Of a stretch of 64,000 nt of DNA, positions 13,001 through 26,300 are shown piece after piece. The position numbers were made by a program, and so were the translations under genes. This stretch comes from Vanessa cardui (lineage: Eukaryota; Arthropoda; Insecta; Lepidoptera; Nymphalidae): the NCBI RefSeq assembly GCF_905220365.1, contig NC_061154.1, positions 8,184,001 to 8,248,000 on the forward strand. Reading direction: 5' to 3'. The stretch's first letter is position 1; every line of letters begins with the position of its first letter. The notes below the pieces were generated by a model. It saw nothing but the letters and a program-made list of their open reading frames with translations, was not told where the DNA came from and ran no database searches.

Positions 13001-16000
13001 GAGTCCGCCTCTGTCTAGAGGCATGAAGTACAATGAAATCAACTTGACCATCGATCTCGGTCAGGTAAATCACTTTTTATTCTTTGCCTGTATTCTCAAT
13101 ATACACTAGGGTTATATAAGGTAAGTAAAGGTTTGGGTTCCGCAACTTGCATTAAAGTAACGTGCGAGAATAAGCTAAACTATATTAAAAACCAAGGACG
13201 TTTTAGCCCAGCAGTATCTTATACGGACTGTTACTTTGAAAAAAAAAAAAACTTGGAAAAACGTCGGAAAATATTTCCAACAAAATCTTGAATTGTTTTA
13301 AATAAGAAATTTAATAATATAAATACGCTATCAATATATTTTTAATTTTAATCAAATAATTAATGTATTTTTAACAAATAAATTAATCTTTAGCACTCTG
13401 TACGTATAGATCAATAAAAGATACAATTTTTTTTTAGAAAAATGCTTAAATTAAATATATTTTACGAAATAACCAAGTTGCATATTTTAAACTTATCCAA
13501 AGTAATTTAAACAAAAATATTATCTTAAGTTTGAATTCTCTGGCCACATTTTCGCGTTCAGTCGGGACTGGATATCCTAGTTCCCGAAATAGTACTATTA
13601 TGTTACCGAAAGTGCATTGACCTGATCGCTGTACCTTACTGGAATCACGCAAGAGGACATTAAATAATTTTAGACTCGTGACAAATTACATAAGATCACG
13701 AATATTAATAAGTATATCAAATGGTATTGATTTTTTATTCAGAAGTGCAAAGCGAACTCGATTATTTTATCATAATATAAATATGTGAATGCATAGATTA
13801 TAATATTTTAATAAATTTTAGGCTGTTTAATTTATTTCATTGATGTTTAGTTTTAAAAAAGCAAAGCGATATCCCATTTACATGTTCTATTCAGAAAACG
13901 TATTATAACGTCTGTATTATTACGATAGTCTTCGAAATCTTAAAACAAATAATTGTGATAGATTCACCACGAAAACATAACTCATTCATCGAGTGATTGT
14001 AATAGGTAGTAGGTAATACTAATTATGTAAACCGATACGTTAACAGCTCGGCGAAATGCAAGTTGCTCTTGTATATGCTTACCTTCGCAAGATAACTTAT
14101 TATTATTATTGCTATGATAACACATTGCGAATGTAAACATTTGTTAAATTGTTAGTTGTAAGCGTTGTTTATCGAATAATAATTATGAAATGAAAATTAA
14201 TTTTTGTAAAGAATACTTGGCACATTTTCGAACTTTTTCGTTCTTACGAAAGAATTACATATTTCGTATCTGTACCTTACCAAAATACTTTAATTACTTG
14301 TCAGCTATTGCGAATTATCATATAAGTTTATGCGATTTATAAAAACACTAGAGTGTAGCAAACACTAAATGAACGATTTATAGTATACATTAAAAAATCA
14401 ATACCTGCATCATCGATTTATTTTTATTTTTAAAAATTATTAAATTGTAAACAACAACCAGTGGCAGCGATCAGGAGGAAAGGAGACCTTTAAAAAAAAA
14501 TCACGAATCAAATATAACAAATATGATTAAATAGAGTTCTTTTTTTAAATATTAACAACAATAAACAAAAAAAGTAAAATATCATGAATTGTAATTAAGG
14601 AAACGGTAAATTTAGTAAGTTCTATTTGACGTTATAAAATAATATTCTAAATGATTAAAGAAACAATTTATTTAAATAATAATACGTCAAAGCTTGTCGC
14701 TAAATGATATCCACAGGCCACAGGACAGAGTGGGTGTTGATAGCAGGCACAGATAATAAAAAAATATATTCGTGGAACTATGACGAAAGGGCGAGGTCAT
14801 GACGTTAATGTAACTTATAACAAAATAGGCCAAAAGAAGAATAGGCACATTGATTGAACTAAGTAATAAAAGTAATTATAATGATAGTGCGATGACAATT
14901 ATACAACTATTATATGGAATTAAAATTTGTTTGGTTGAACGTTTATTTTCGCCATTTTTTTTTCATATTCTTGTAATTACTGATATTTGAAATATTTACT
15001 TAACATTTTTTGGGAAAGGTTGTTCATCAATTACCAATCTACTGTTGGCTGTCAAGTATAAACATTCATCTTTTGTGTTATAAAAAAGTCCTATTTTGAA
15101 GACTGGAAATTTACTTTAACCGTTTTTTTACTTTCAACACCAAATAATTGAATTATTTTATATAAACCATAATTTATTCTTCTAGGAGTTTCACGTGGCT
15201 TATGTATTCGTGCGTATGGGTAACTCTCCTCGACCTGGTGTATGGTCACTTGAAAAATCAACCGATTATGGAAAAACGTTCAAACCGTGGCAGTACTTTT
15301 CTGATTCTCCACAGTAAGTAACATGAGAATTCTTTAAAAGCACAGTGGAAAATAACAAAGAGAAAAGGATTTATATTTTTTTTGTCAAATTGAAGTGTAA
15401 TATTTAATTTATATTCGTTTTTGTAGAGACTGTGAAAGATATTTTGAAAAGGAAAGTCTTCAGCCCATTACAAAAGACGATTCTGTTATATGCAGTACGG
15501 AATATTCGAAAATAGTACCTTTAGAAGGAGGAGAAGTAAGTCATATTCATAGTTGACTGATTTATGTTTTATTGCATATTTCTTAAAGATTATTATTAAA
15601 ACTAATCTATTGATGAATATTTATCTAGATACCCATTTCACTGTTGAACTACCGTCCATCGGCCAATAAGTATTTTAATTCGTCTGTGCTACAAGAATGG
15701 ACAAGAGCAACCAATGTCAGATTACGTTTGCTACGGACGAAAAATTTACTTGGTCATCTCATGTCGGTGGCGAGACAGGATCCCACAGTTACGAGACGGG
15801 TAAGAATCAAAACTATACATCTTTTGTCTATTGCAATCAAAGGAATGAATTCAAACACTTAGATATACGTTACCTACGTGATTTTCTAAGAGCTTTGCTA
15901 TTTTGTGAACTACTAACAATTCTTGATTAATATGTATATCTTTATGAAACAACAGTATTCCACTAAGCTGCTTATATCCACTTTAATTTAACCGCCATTC

Positions 16001-19000
16001 TTCCAATTATAGTTACGATGACATTCAAAACGCCTTTCATTCGCAAATACATAATTAATATCATAGATTATTTAAGCTTTCGACCAATGATATCGCGCCA
16101 ATTCGATGTCAAATGGCTTTTGCTCTCTTGTGATTCGATTAGACTATATTCAGATACATTCTAATTTTATTGGCTATTTCTGTTAGATATACTAAAATCA
16201 TTTTGAATTTTTAATCGTCTGATAGTATAGTAGCTAGATTATGAGGTAATAATCGTTTGGTAATCGATAACATTTGACAAATATAAACTAAAGTTGCCAT
16301 AGTACGATGCACCGTAGATATAAGTAAAATATTATAAACCAATTTTGGTTATGTTGCTCGAATGGTAGCCAAAAATGAAAAAAAAGGTATCATATGTTAA
16401 TAAAATTGTGCACGTTAGACAATACTCTTAATAGCAGAAAGACTACCAAACTCTTTTGTGGTACCCTGGCAACATTGTAACTTTAAACTTACTATACACA
16501 TCAATGTAAATATTCCATCGCCATGTACGTCTCATTTATATGTTACAAATATATACATGGTGTCTTAATTCTAACATATGGATGAATTACGTCATATCTA
16601 TTCGCATTCGTGTTTAATAAACACTTTCGATGTCATAAATAATTGTGAAGTGGCTAAATTTAATAAGCCTCACAAGTAACTCATATTTTTTATTTATGTA
16701 CCTATAAAATGCTTATAGCACTGAAAATAAATAATGTTTTATAAATATTAACGAATTTGAAATTAGGTAAGATTACACGATATTTAAATTATAAATAATA
16801 AAAATACAATTAGGGATCAGGCATTTTAGACAGTTGTATTATATCAGATAAAATTCGTATATTAAGAATTACCTTTCAATACAATTGATTTATACAGAAC
16901 ATGTTATGTTATGAGAGTCATGAATATGTTTTTTTCTGTTCCGACAGTATTTCTACAGTATTAAAGATATAAGTATCGGTGGTCGCTGCATGTGTAACGG
17001 TCACGCAACCACGTGTGACCCGGCAGACCCTGAAAGTGATACCACAATTCTGGTGTGTCGTTGCCAACACAATACATGTGGACCTCAATGCGCCGCTTGC
17101 TGTCCGGGTTTCGAGCAGAAGAAGTGGAGAATATCCCAAAACTGGGACAGATTCGCCTGCGAACGTATGTTTACATAAACAATATTAATCTCATGATAAA
17201 TGATATATCTCATGAGTCGAGATGGCCTAGTGGTTAGAACGCGTGCGTCTTAACCGATGATTGCAGGTTCAAACCCCGGCAAGCACCGCTGATTCATGTG
17301 CCTAATTTGTCTTTATAATTCATCTCGTACTCGGCGGTGAAGGAAAACATCGTGAGGAAACCTGCATGTGACAAATTTCATAGAAATTCTTCCACATGTG
17401 TATTACACCAACCCGCATTGGAACAGCGTAGTGGAATATGTTCCAAACCTTCTCCTCTAAGGGAGAGGAGGCCTTTAGCCCAGCAGTGGGAATTTACAGG
17501 CTGTTGTTGTTGTTGTGATAAATGATAGAAATGAAAATAATGAAGTATACTTGTTTTTTAGCGTGTAACTGTCACAATCACACTACTGAGTGTGAATACG
17601 ACGCGGATGTCGATGCAAAAGGTCTGTCTCTCGACATTCATGGAAATTACGAGGGAGGAGGCGTTTGCAAAAACTGCCAACACAATACCGAAGGTATTAA
17701 CTGTAACAAGTGCCAAGCAACATTCTACAGGCCTTATGGCAAGCGCTGGGATGAACTAGACGTCTGTCAACGTAAGTATATCTCTTTTAAATAATGAGTT
17801 ATAAATAATGAGAATTTCATAGATGTTGATTAAAAGAAAAATGTATTTTATAATCAGCCTGCAATTGTAATCTCCACTATTCAACGGGTAATTGTGAGGA
17901 GGAGACTGGTCGGTGTGAATGTAGACGCGAATTCAACCCACCAAACTGCGACTCGTGCTCGTATGGTTACTTCGACTATCCCGACTGTAAGCCTTGCACT
18001 TGCAATCTAAACGGAACTGAAGGGCAACATTGCACTCCAACTGATGGAATGGTGAGCTTATTTTCCATTTTCAGATGATTTATTTGATCGTTTAGAAGCG
18101 TTAAGACATCTTAATGAGACATACACGCATACATGTGTGTAATCCAATAGTCTAATCAACTACAAAGAAAACATTTGATCCTATTACATTGATTATAATT
18201 TTATAACACATATATAATGGAAACCTATAGAAATATTGAGTTATTTGATATAATTTATATATTTAGCACGCGTTAAAAAAATTAGAAGGATTCAATTGTA
18301 AAGCGTTCGTTGTTTGTCTACCTATATCTACAATGTAATATACTGGAGGTATATTATGTACGAAAATATTTCATTATCATAGAAAAGTGGTTCATTAAAC
18401 AGTTTTGTTTTAAATTAAATTCTCACATAGTTAGTCGTCAAACGACTAAATATAATTTCAAATACCGACCATTAATAAATCGAACATATATTTGTTTTAT
18501 GTTACGTTTTATGTTATTGATTTTCGTGTATAATTTATTTAACTGTTTTTCTATATTCTTCAACAGTGTCCCTGTAAATACAATTATGCAGGAAAATCGT
18601 GTGAGATTTGCGCTGATGGATATTACTCGCCAGAATGTAAAAGTGAGTAACGCTTATTTATTTTTAACTAGAGGGTCTTCCATGAAACTTTGCGTTTAAT
18701 CAAAAGAACTTTTTTAGGAATTTCATAATCTTTATCATAAATTTAAGTTTGACATTTTATTGTAAACTGTCAATCATCTACATTTAGAACCAAAGTAATG
18801 AAACCTTTTTTTAATTATATTTCAATGTCAAATAGTATACATTAGTTCAGTTAGAATTGGAGTTTGTCGACGTTTATTTACGTTTTTCATTTTTTCTTAT
18901 ACAACCGTAGTACTGCTCTCTAACCGGTCCGTAATTTTATTTTCCGTAAGAATCTTCTTTTTTATTTTCCCGCACATCTACGCTCTAGCGTAGCTCTGCA

Positions 19001-20292
19001 AAATTAAACAATAACTGATGTTTTATGTGCCATATCACTATCGTCCCACAATCACTACTAAAATAGAATTTCTTCATCATATGATCATAATACCGCTATC
19101 TTAATCATAGTAATTTCCCAGTGTCTGTACGTTTTATTCAAAGATCAATTTTGTTTATTTATATCTTATAACCAAAATATTTTATGTGTTCTTTTTCAAA
19201 ACACCCAAAAAGACAACTAATGGATAACTTTATTTTAGACTGCGAATGTAATTCCGTCGGTTCAGTATCACAAGTGTGTGATAAAAACAGCGGAAATTGT
19301 ACATGCAAAAGTAAATATAGTGGAAGAACTTGCAATCAATGCGAGGCCGGATATTACAACTATCCAACGTGCAAACGTAAGTATAATATATTATTTAAAT
19401 TACTCATATGATGTTAAAGTCGTTTGGTTTTATCCTGAATAAGCTTATGCGTATTCCGCTCCTAACTCTGATGATATCGATTTGATCGGTCAGGCCACGA
19501 TGGATTTCAAGTATAAAAAGAAATGTGTGCGAAAAAAAGCACTTACTTTTGTCTCACTCTCATAACTTTTTATTGTTCCGACCTCGGATATCAACCCAAG
19601 ACCACGAGATCTGCGATCATATTATGTAGCCTCTAGAGTCTAGACCAACGAAAGAGTCCAATGCTATTTTTACGTAGCGAAGTGGAACGAAAATATATTC
19701 CTAACAAAATAACCTTTGGCCTTTTTCTTTAAAAGCAGAGAAAAATCTGAAAAAATAGATATATGGTGTAAAAAAAGGTAGATGTACCAATTGTTTCCTA
19801 TAAAGAAAATGTATATAATATAGTCGGTTGTTGTCAAGGCCAAGCCAAATAGCCAATGTGCAGGATATAATATCTTGCATAATTGTACTCTTCTAATTCG
19901 ATAGGAAAACAAATCATTAATAACCAAAAGAGGACAGGCTCACTGTCTTCTTCTTTTGAAAACTTTTTGACAAAAAGTTAAATCCCAATAATTTATTTGG
20001 GCACATGTCATCTGTATCGAATGATTTTCAGATTGTAATTGCGACACCAGTGGTACACAACCTAACATCTGCGACGATGTCAATGGACAATGTATTTGCA
20101 AACCAGGATTCGGTGGCCCGCGATGTGATCAATGTATCGCAGGGTAAAAAATATATTTGTCTTAATTAGTTTACACATACATAAAATAGACTTAACACTT
20201 TAAAAAATATACGATTACGTATCTATCTTTGGTAGATTATAATGGTGAACAGTAATTTTTTTTTTGTATTAAATTATACACACCACACACAA

Positions 20293-20330
<38 letters not shown>

Positions 20331-23300
20331 CGACACATACACACACAAACACAAACACACACACAGAGTTGGAACACGAAACGAGAGTTATAAAAAGGCT
20401 CTCTTAAAGGCTTTTTATAATTGAAAACCTTACATTATTATTTGTTTATAGATACTACATGGAAGTCCGTGGTCGAGAAAGATCATGTGTACCTTGCAAT
20501 TGCTCTCCAACGGGTTCGACTTCGACCAGCTGCTCCGCTGACGGAAAATGCAATTGCCTTGTTAACTTCGGTGGCAAGCAATGCGATCAATGCTCACCAG
20601 GATATTACAAATTTCCAGAATGCTTACGTAAGTATTGACAATAGTTTAATGTAAGTTTTTCTATATAACTATGTATTATTTACTGCTATTACTGGAAGAT
20701 AAGTTTTTTGTCCAGAGAATCGAAATTGAGATTCAAAGGGGAAATTCTGCTGGCGTTCTTGCCACAATTCCACGCGGTCAAGATTTATACAGTCACCAGT
20801 TTTAGTGCATACTTGTATACGTTTAAGCCTTGAATGTTATTAATTCTTATGTTACGCAAAATAAATTCATATTAAGTAAATAATGCTAGTCCAAATATGG
20901 GACCGCTTTCTTTTGTAACTTAATTCCCTAAAACACTTGAATGCTCAAGTGACTTTATATATCCTAAAGTAGATTGTATTTGGGATTTGACTCTTTATGT
21001 ATTTTTAGCCTGCAACTGTGACGAATCTGGTACCATCGGATCCACGTGTGACGACAATGGCCAGTGTCACTGCAAACCGAACTTCGATGGAGTCAACTGC
21101 GATAGGTGCAGAGAACAGTTCTATAACTACCCAGCCTGTGAAGAGTGCAACTGTGATCCAAGGGGTGTTGTTGCCTCTTTTGCTGGTATGTAATCACTAC
21201 ATAGTATAAAACAAAGTCGCTTTCTCTGTCCTTAGATTAGATTTGATGCGGTTTTTTAATAGATATAGTGATTCATTTATTTATTTATTTATTTATTTAT
21301 TTTATAGGATCACCAACAGAAATGACAATAGTATTACAAATTTTATATAGTTAACAATTGAACACTTGATAATTGTATTTCTTTTTATAGGTAATCACAG
21401 CATGCACTAAATATACTGAACATTAGTAATTATCACAAGATTGTTTCTTTGGATCAATTATATAATTAAATTATTTAATTAATAAAAATTATGAAATTGA
21501 ATTATTTAACAGTTTTATAACAATATCAATTGTAATCATTTAAATGAACATATTAAATTCGATTCGCAAAATAATAATTCGAGTGGAAGCTTTTTTGTAT
21601 ATAATACATGGACAATATAGTAAATAAATACTGATCATTTTAGTAGTTTATAATGTGATGCCGTTAATAAACGAATTCTGTAGTATATTTAGTATCAGTA
21701 TTGCAGCCGTGCGAAGCCGGTGTGATTGAATTGAAATATTAAAATATTTTTTTATGTAAGTTATATCTTGTGATATTATTTTTTTTATTTATTTTATAAG
21801 GTTGTGGATCCGTACCAGCTGGAGAACTTTGTCAATGTAAGGCTCGTGTCCAAGGCAGGATTTGTAATGACTGCAAACCACTTTTCTGGAATCTACAAGA
21901 TTACAATCCACAAGGATGTCAAGGTTTGTTAAATGTTCAACTTTTTTCTTTTAACCTTATTAGAGAGCCGAAATGGCTCAGTAATTAGAACGTGTACATC
22001 TTAACCGATGATTGCGGGTTCAAAACACCGCTGAACAATCATGTGCTTGATTTGTGTTTATAATTCATCTCGTGCTCGGCGGTGAAGGAAAAAATCGTAG
22101 GAAATAAATGTCAAATTTCATAGAAATTCCGCCATCCTACATTGGATGGAACAGCGTGGTGGAATATATTCCAAAACCTTCTCCTCAAAGGGAGAGGAGG
22201 CCTTAGCCCAGCAATAAGAAATTTACAGGCTGTTGTTGTTTTTTGTTATTCGTCTTATATAATTAATGCTGATTGATTATACAGAATGTAGCTGCAACCT
22301 TGCCGGCACCCTCGGCGGTCTCGGTGCTTGCAACACCCGCGACGGACAGTGCACGTGTAAAATGCACGTTGGCGAAAAACAGTGCAATCAGTGCCAAGAT
22401 GGTTTTTACAATTTGGAAACATACAATCAATTTGGATGCACAGGTAATTAGTGAATTATATTGGTCAACTATATTCGGTACCTTATATTGCTATATTGAT
22501 ATATTTAATCAATCACGCAGATTTCTGGATCGTATTTCAGTAATTCTCTAAGTTTCCGTCTCTTATTACTTAAGAGATAATTTCAAATATCCTAAAAGAA
22601 TCAGAAACAAGGAGTTCCTATGAGCATTAAATCTTAAATCTCTTAAGCTAATTACAAATTTCTTGTTACAGCCTGCGATTGTGATATCGGCGGTTCGATA
22701 GACAACAACTGCGACAAAGGCACCGGCCAGTGCCGCTGTCACTCGCGCGTTGAGGGCCGGCGCTGCGACCGCCCGATCCCTGCGCACTACTTCCCGACCC
22801 TGCACCAGTTCCAGTACGAAGTGGAGGAAGGGCTAACGCAATCCGGTCCTGTCAGATATAGAAATTCGGAAGAGGTCTTCCCTGGATACTCTTGGAAAGG
22901 ATATGTTGTATTTTCTCTGCTACAGGTACTGTTCTATCTTATTAAATTATTCTTTAAATTCGCGCACGAAATTATATACTTTATTATATAGAATATGTAT
23001 TGCTCTTTTGGATTATGTAATAGCTTTTAGTATTATATAATATAACATAATAATTATACCACTACCCATCAAATCACTCAATATAATGCTTTAAATACAA
23101 TGGAAGATAAGCAATATTATAAGTTAATGACTAAATGTGTTATTTAGAATGAAGTTATCAACGTGGTTCATATCGGTAAATCTTCCTTGTATCGTATGGT
23201 ATTGAAATACGCAAATCCGCTCCGGGATCCAGTCACAGCAACCATTGTTATCACACCGGAAAGTGTAGTCGAAACTCAACAAAGGTAAGTCACACCTAAA

Positions 23301-26300
23301 TATGTTATTAAATATAAATGACATAAAAATAAACAATGTATAAACACAATTAAACTCTTTGTAGATTCAACGTGTATTTGAGACCGACCATTCAACCCCA
23401 ACTTATAACAGTTCTAGTGGAAAAAGGTAATGCACCTGCGCCTTTCGTCATGAATGCCGGAAACTGGACGGTCACAATTAAAACTACTAAAGAAATTATG
23501 ATTGTAAGATCTTTTCCATCTTCTTTAAAAAGCCTTGTTCGATAACCAGTTTTTAAGATATCATTTATTATTTTAGGATTACTTCGTTCTCATACCTGAA
23601 GCTTATTATGAGGCAACGGTTTTAACAAAACTAGTAGACAAACCATGTGTTATCGGTGATAAGAATTTGTGCAGACATTTCGCGTATCCCAGTCTCGATG
23701 GACGACCTACAACAAACGTGACAGAAATGGTATCAGCGGTCACAGAGTTTATAAACGATCCTGAGGTAAGACGATTGAAAATTGCGTTATACAAGAGTAT
23801 ACTTTATAAAATTACTAATAAAATCAATTTTATTTCAGCAATTAAAAGAATACAATGCAGGTCCAAATGATATACCAATAATCAATCAGAGCGAACAAAA
23901 TGAACTAGAGTACAATATGAAAATAGATCCCAGTGGATCTTATGTTCTCGTTATTGAGTACGTGACGCCGATCAATAGAACGGCATTGGAAATAAGTCAA
24001 TCCAGCTCCGACCCCTCTGGTGGAATTTATAATCTGTTCCCGAGAGGAGTAGTTGTTATAAGATTTCAGTCTGGAGACAGTTCTGAATCATTCGCCCTGG
24101 CTAATCTTAATGACTGTCCATATACTGCGCCCTGTAGACAAGTAGTCGTCGATGACTTGGCAAAGATCTTCACATTCCACGTACAAGATCCAAATAATGT
24201 CGTATATGTTAACGTAAGTACTATACCATAATATCAGATAACAGAACTCACTTTTATTATGGCTATAATAGTATCCAATGATACTTAAATTTTAATTCAA
24301 ATAATTAAAACAAAAAAATATTTGTAGGGAGATACAAGCACACTTGCTGGTATCAAGTCAATAATCGCAATTCCTGAATCTGAATGGCATTTGGACTACA
24401 TCACCCCGCGTCCATACTGCTTAAGGCGAGACGGACGCTGCATTCCTGCTGTATTTCCCACCGCTGTGGACTCTAAAAAGGTATGAATTGCTAAATTAAA
24501 TACACACTTTATTACTTCAATTTGTCTAGCAGTACACATATATTGAATTTTAAATCACTATAAGCAATCTTGTTGTAAGGCATAAAATTGTGATATCTAT
24601 ACTTATCTAAATAATCAAGCTTATATTTTTTTTCTAGGTTGAAATAGAAACAGGTACTGGAGGAAATCGCGACATAAGACCACCAATCCTTGATAACTCT
24701 ACTATAGTTGTGTACCTCGCTCCAGAGTTCGAACCAATTAAAATAGAATCCAAGGTACCGTCACCTGGAGACTATATTTTCGTCGTGCATTATTACCAAC
24801 CAAATCATCCAAGTAAGCATTTTTATAAAGAATGTTTTGTTATGATAATTTTAATGTAATTACTACATTTGCTCATTTTATTTTGCAGAAAGCAGTATTA
24901 ACGTAAACCTAACTGCTGATGGTCAGCAGTACGAGACCTCTATACCAATCGAACATTGCCCTTCAAATTCTGGTTGTAGAGCTTTGCTAACACAGGCAGA
25001 CGGAAATACACAGTTTGCTGTGAACGAAAACTTTACGATTGAATTCAAGGTACTAAACTCACTAGTGTATAGTTCAACACAACTTAGATGCAGCATCGGC
25101 AAAACTCATAAAACCGATCGATTAGTACTCGATCCCAAATTATCAATATTTAATTCTTATGTGAATATGATCTTTACACAAACTTAATAACTTGTAATAT
25201 CATATGACCTAATATATTCGTCAATTTGACTCGGTTTACATGCACTTGTTTTCTCGGGTTGAACTGACGCGAGAATCTATAGCGACGAATAGCGTCAAAT
25301 GGCGCGATAGGGAGTTATTTCTATTGGTTGTATAAATCGCCAATGATCGGTTTTTATTGAATTTGCTAATGCTACATCTAAGTTGTGTCGTACGATGAGC
25401 TTATGTATAAGAAAATAATATTTCAATGATGGAAAAATGATTTATCAATGTTATATATTTTTTTTACTTTTACAGGGAGACACAAGCAAAGGCCTGTGGC
25501 TGGATTACGTTCTCGTTGTAGCAAAATCAGACTTTGTAGACTCGGCCTTAACCGAAGCTAATAGGGTTGATTACACTCGAGAGTTTATCGATAAATGTGC
25601 TGTCAACCATTACTATATCAATTCTAATGAGACCGGTAATTTTGGATATTCTATATTATGGTTTATATTTTTAAAGTTATTCGAAGTTAATCATAAAATG
25701 AATCACAATTATTAACAGGTTTCTGTCGAGACGCAATGTTCTCCATCACTTCGGAATATAACAGCGGTGCGTTAAGCTGCTTCTGTGACTTCATGGGATC
25801 TACGGAACTCGAATGTAATACCTTCGGAGGACAGTGTCCGTGCAAAGAAAACGTAATCGGCAGAACTTGTACGGCGTGCCGAACAGGATACTATGGCTTC
25901 CCTAATTGCAGACCCTGCCATTGTCCAATAACTGCAATTTGTGATGAAAATGGTAAAAAAGATAGATAGTAAATATTGGTTATTAATCATAAATATTTTG
26001 CTAACTGCTTGGTTTCTTTACTGTTTAGGGGAATGTATATGCCCGAAGAACGTGGAAGGTGAGAACTGCGACCGCTGCAAGCCCTATACGTTCAACTTTG
26101 ACGTTCAACGCGGTTGTGACGACTGCAACTGCAACCCACTGGGAGTGATCGACAACGAGTTACAATGTGAAGCTGATAGTGGTAACTGCCTGTAAGATCG
26201 GTTTTACTAGAACAATTTTTTTATAAATCTTAACTATTTGACATTTATTTTAATTATTATGTCTCGTTATTGCAGGTGTAAAGAAAATGTCATTGGTCGC

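Larger units (their letters stand above)
10069..16988 (+). other. LanA: LanA: signal peptide and LN (domain VI), exons 1-6
   Basis: Exons 10069-10263, 12918-13064, 15186-15313, 15427-15535, 15629-15799, and the start of 16948-17164. Conserved LN landmarks include LTPPYFNLALGKKITATATC, VCDFCD, WWQSPPLSRG, VFVRMGNSPRPG, TEYSKIVPLEGGE, LQEWTRATNVRLRLLRTKNL and RRYFYSIKDISIGGRC. The LN domain mediates laminin polymerisation at the tips of the short arms. It is immediately followed by the first LE module. Confidence 0.95.
16987..22770 (+). other. LanA: LanA: first LE (laminin EGF-like) array, exons 6-16
   Basis: Exons 16948-17164, 17562-17771, 17858-18051, 18567-18642, 19239-19376, 20032-20143, 20452-20627, 21009-21185, 21801-21923, 22285-22443 and the start of 22672-22925. 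Eleven eight-cysteine modules can be traced by their openings, for example CMCNGHATTC, CNCHNHTTEC, CNCNLHYSTGNC, CECNSVGSVSQVC, CNCDTSGTQPNIC, CNCDESGTIGSTC, CSCNLAGTLGG and CDCDIGGSIDNNC. Most introns cut in phase 1 just before or in a module's first cysteine pair, so exons and modules roughly match. These modules form the rod of the short arm. Confidence 0.95.

Noticed and set aside
17221..17290. Apparent tRNA gene with boxes A and B
   Set aside because: It is the head of a SINE that recurs three more times with the same 3' body and tail; the region would not fold as an intact tRNA.
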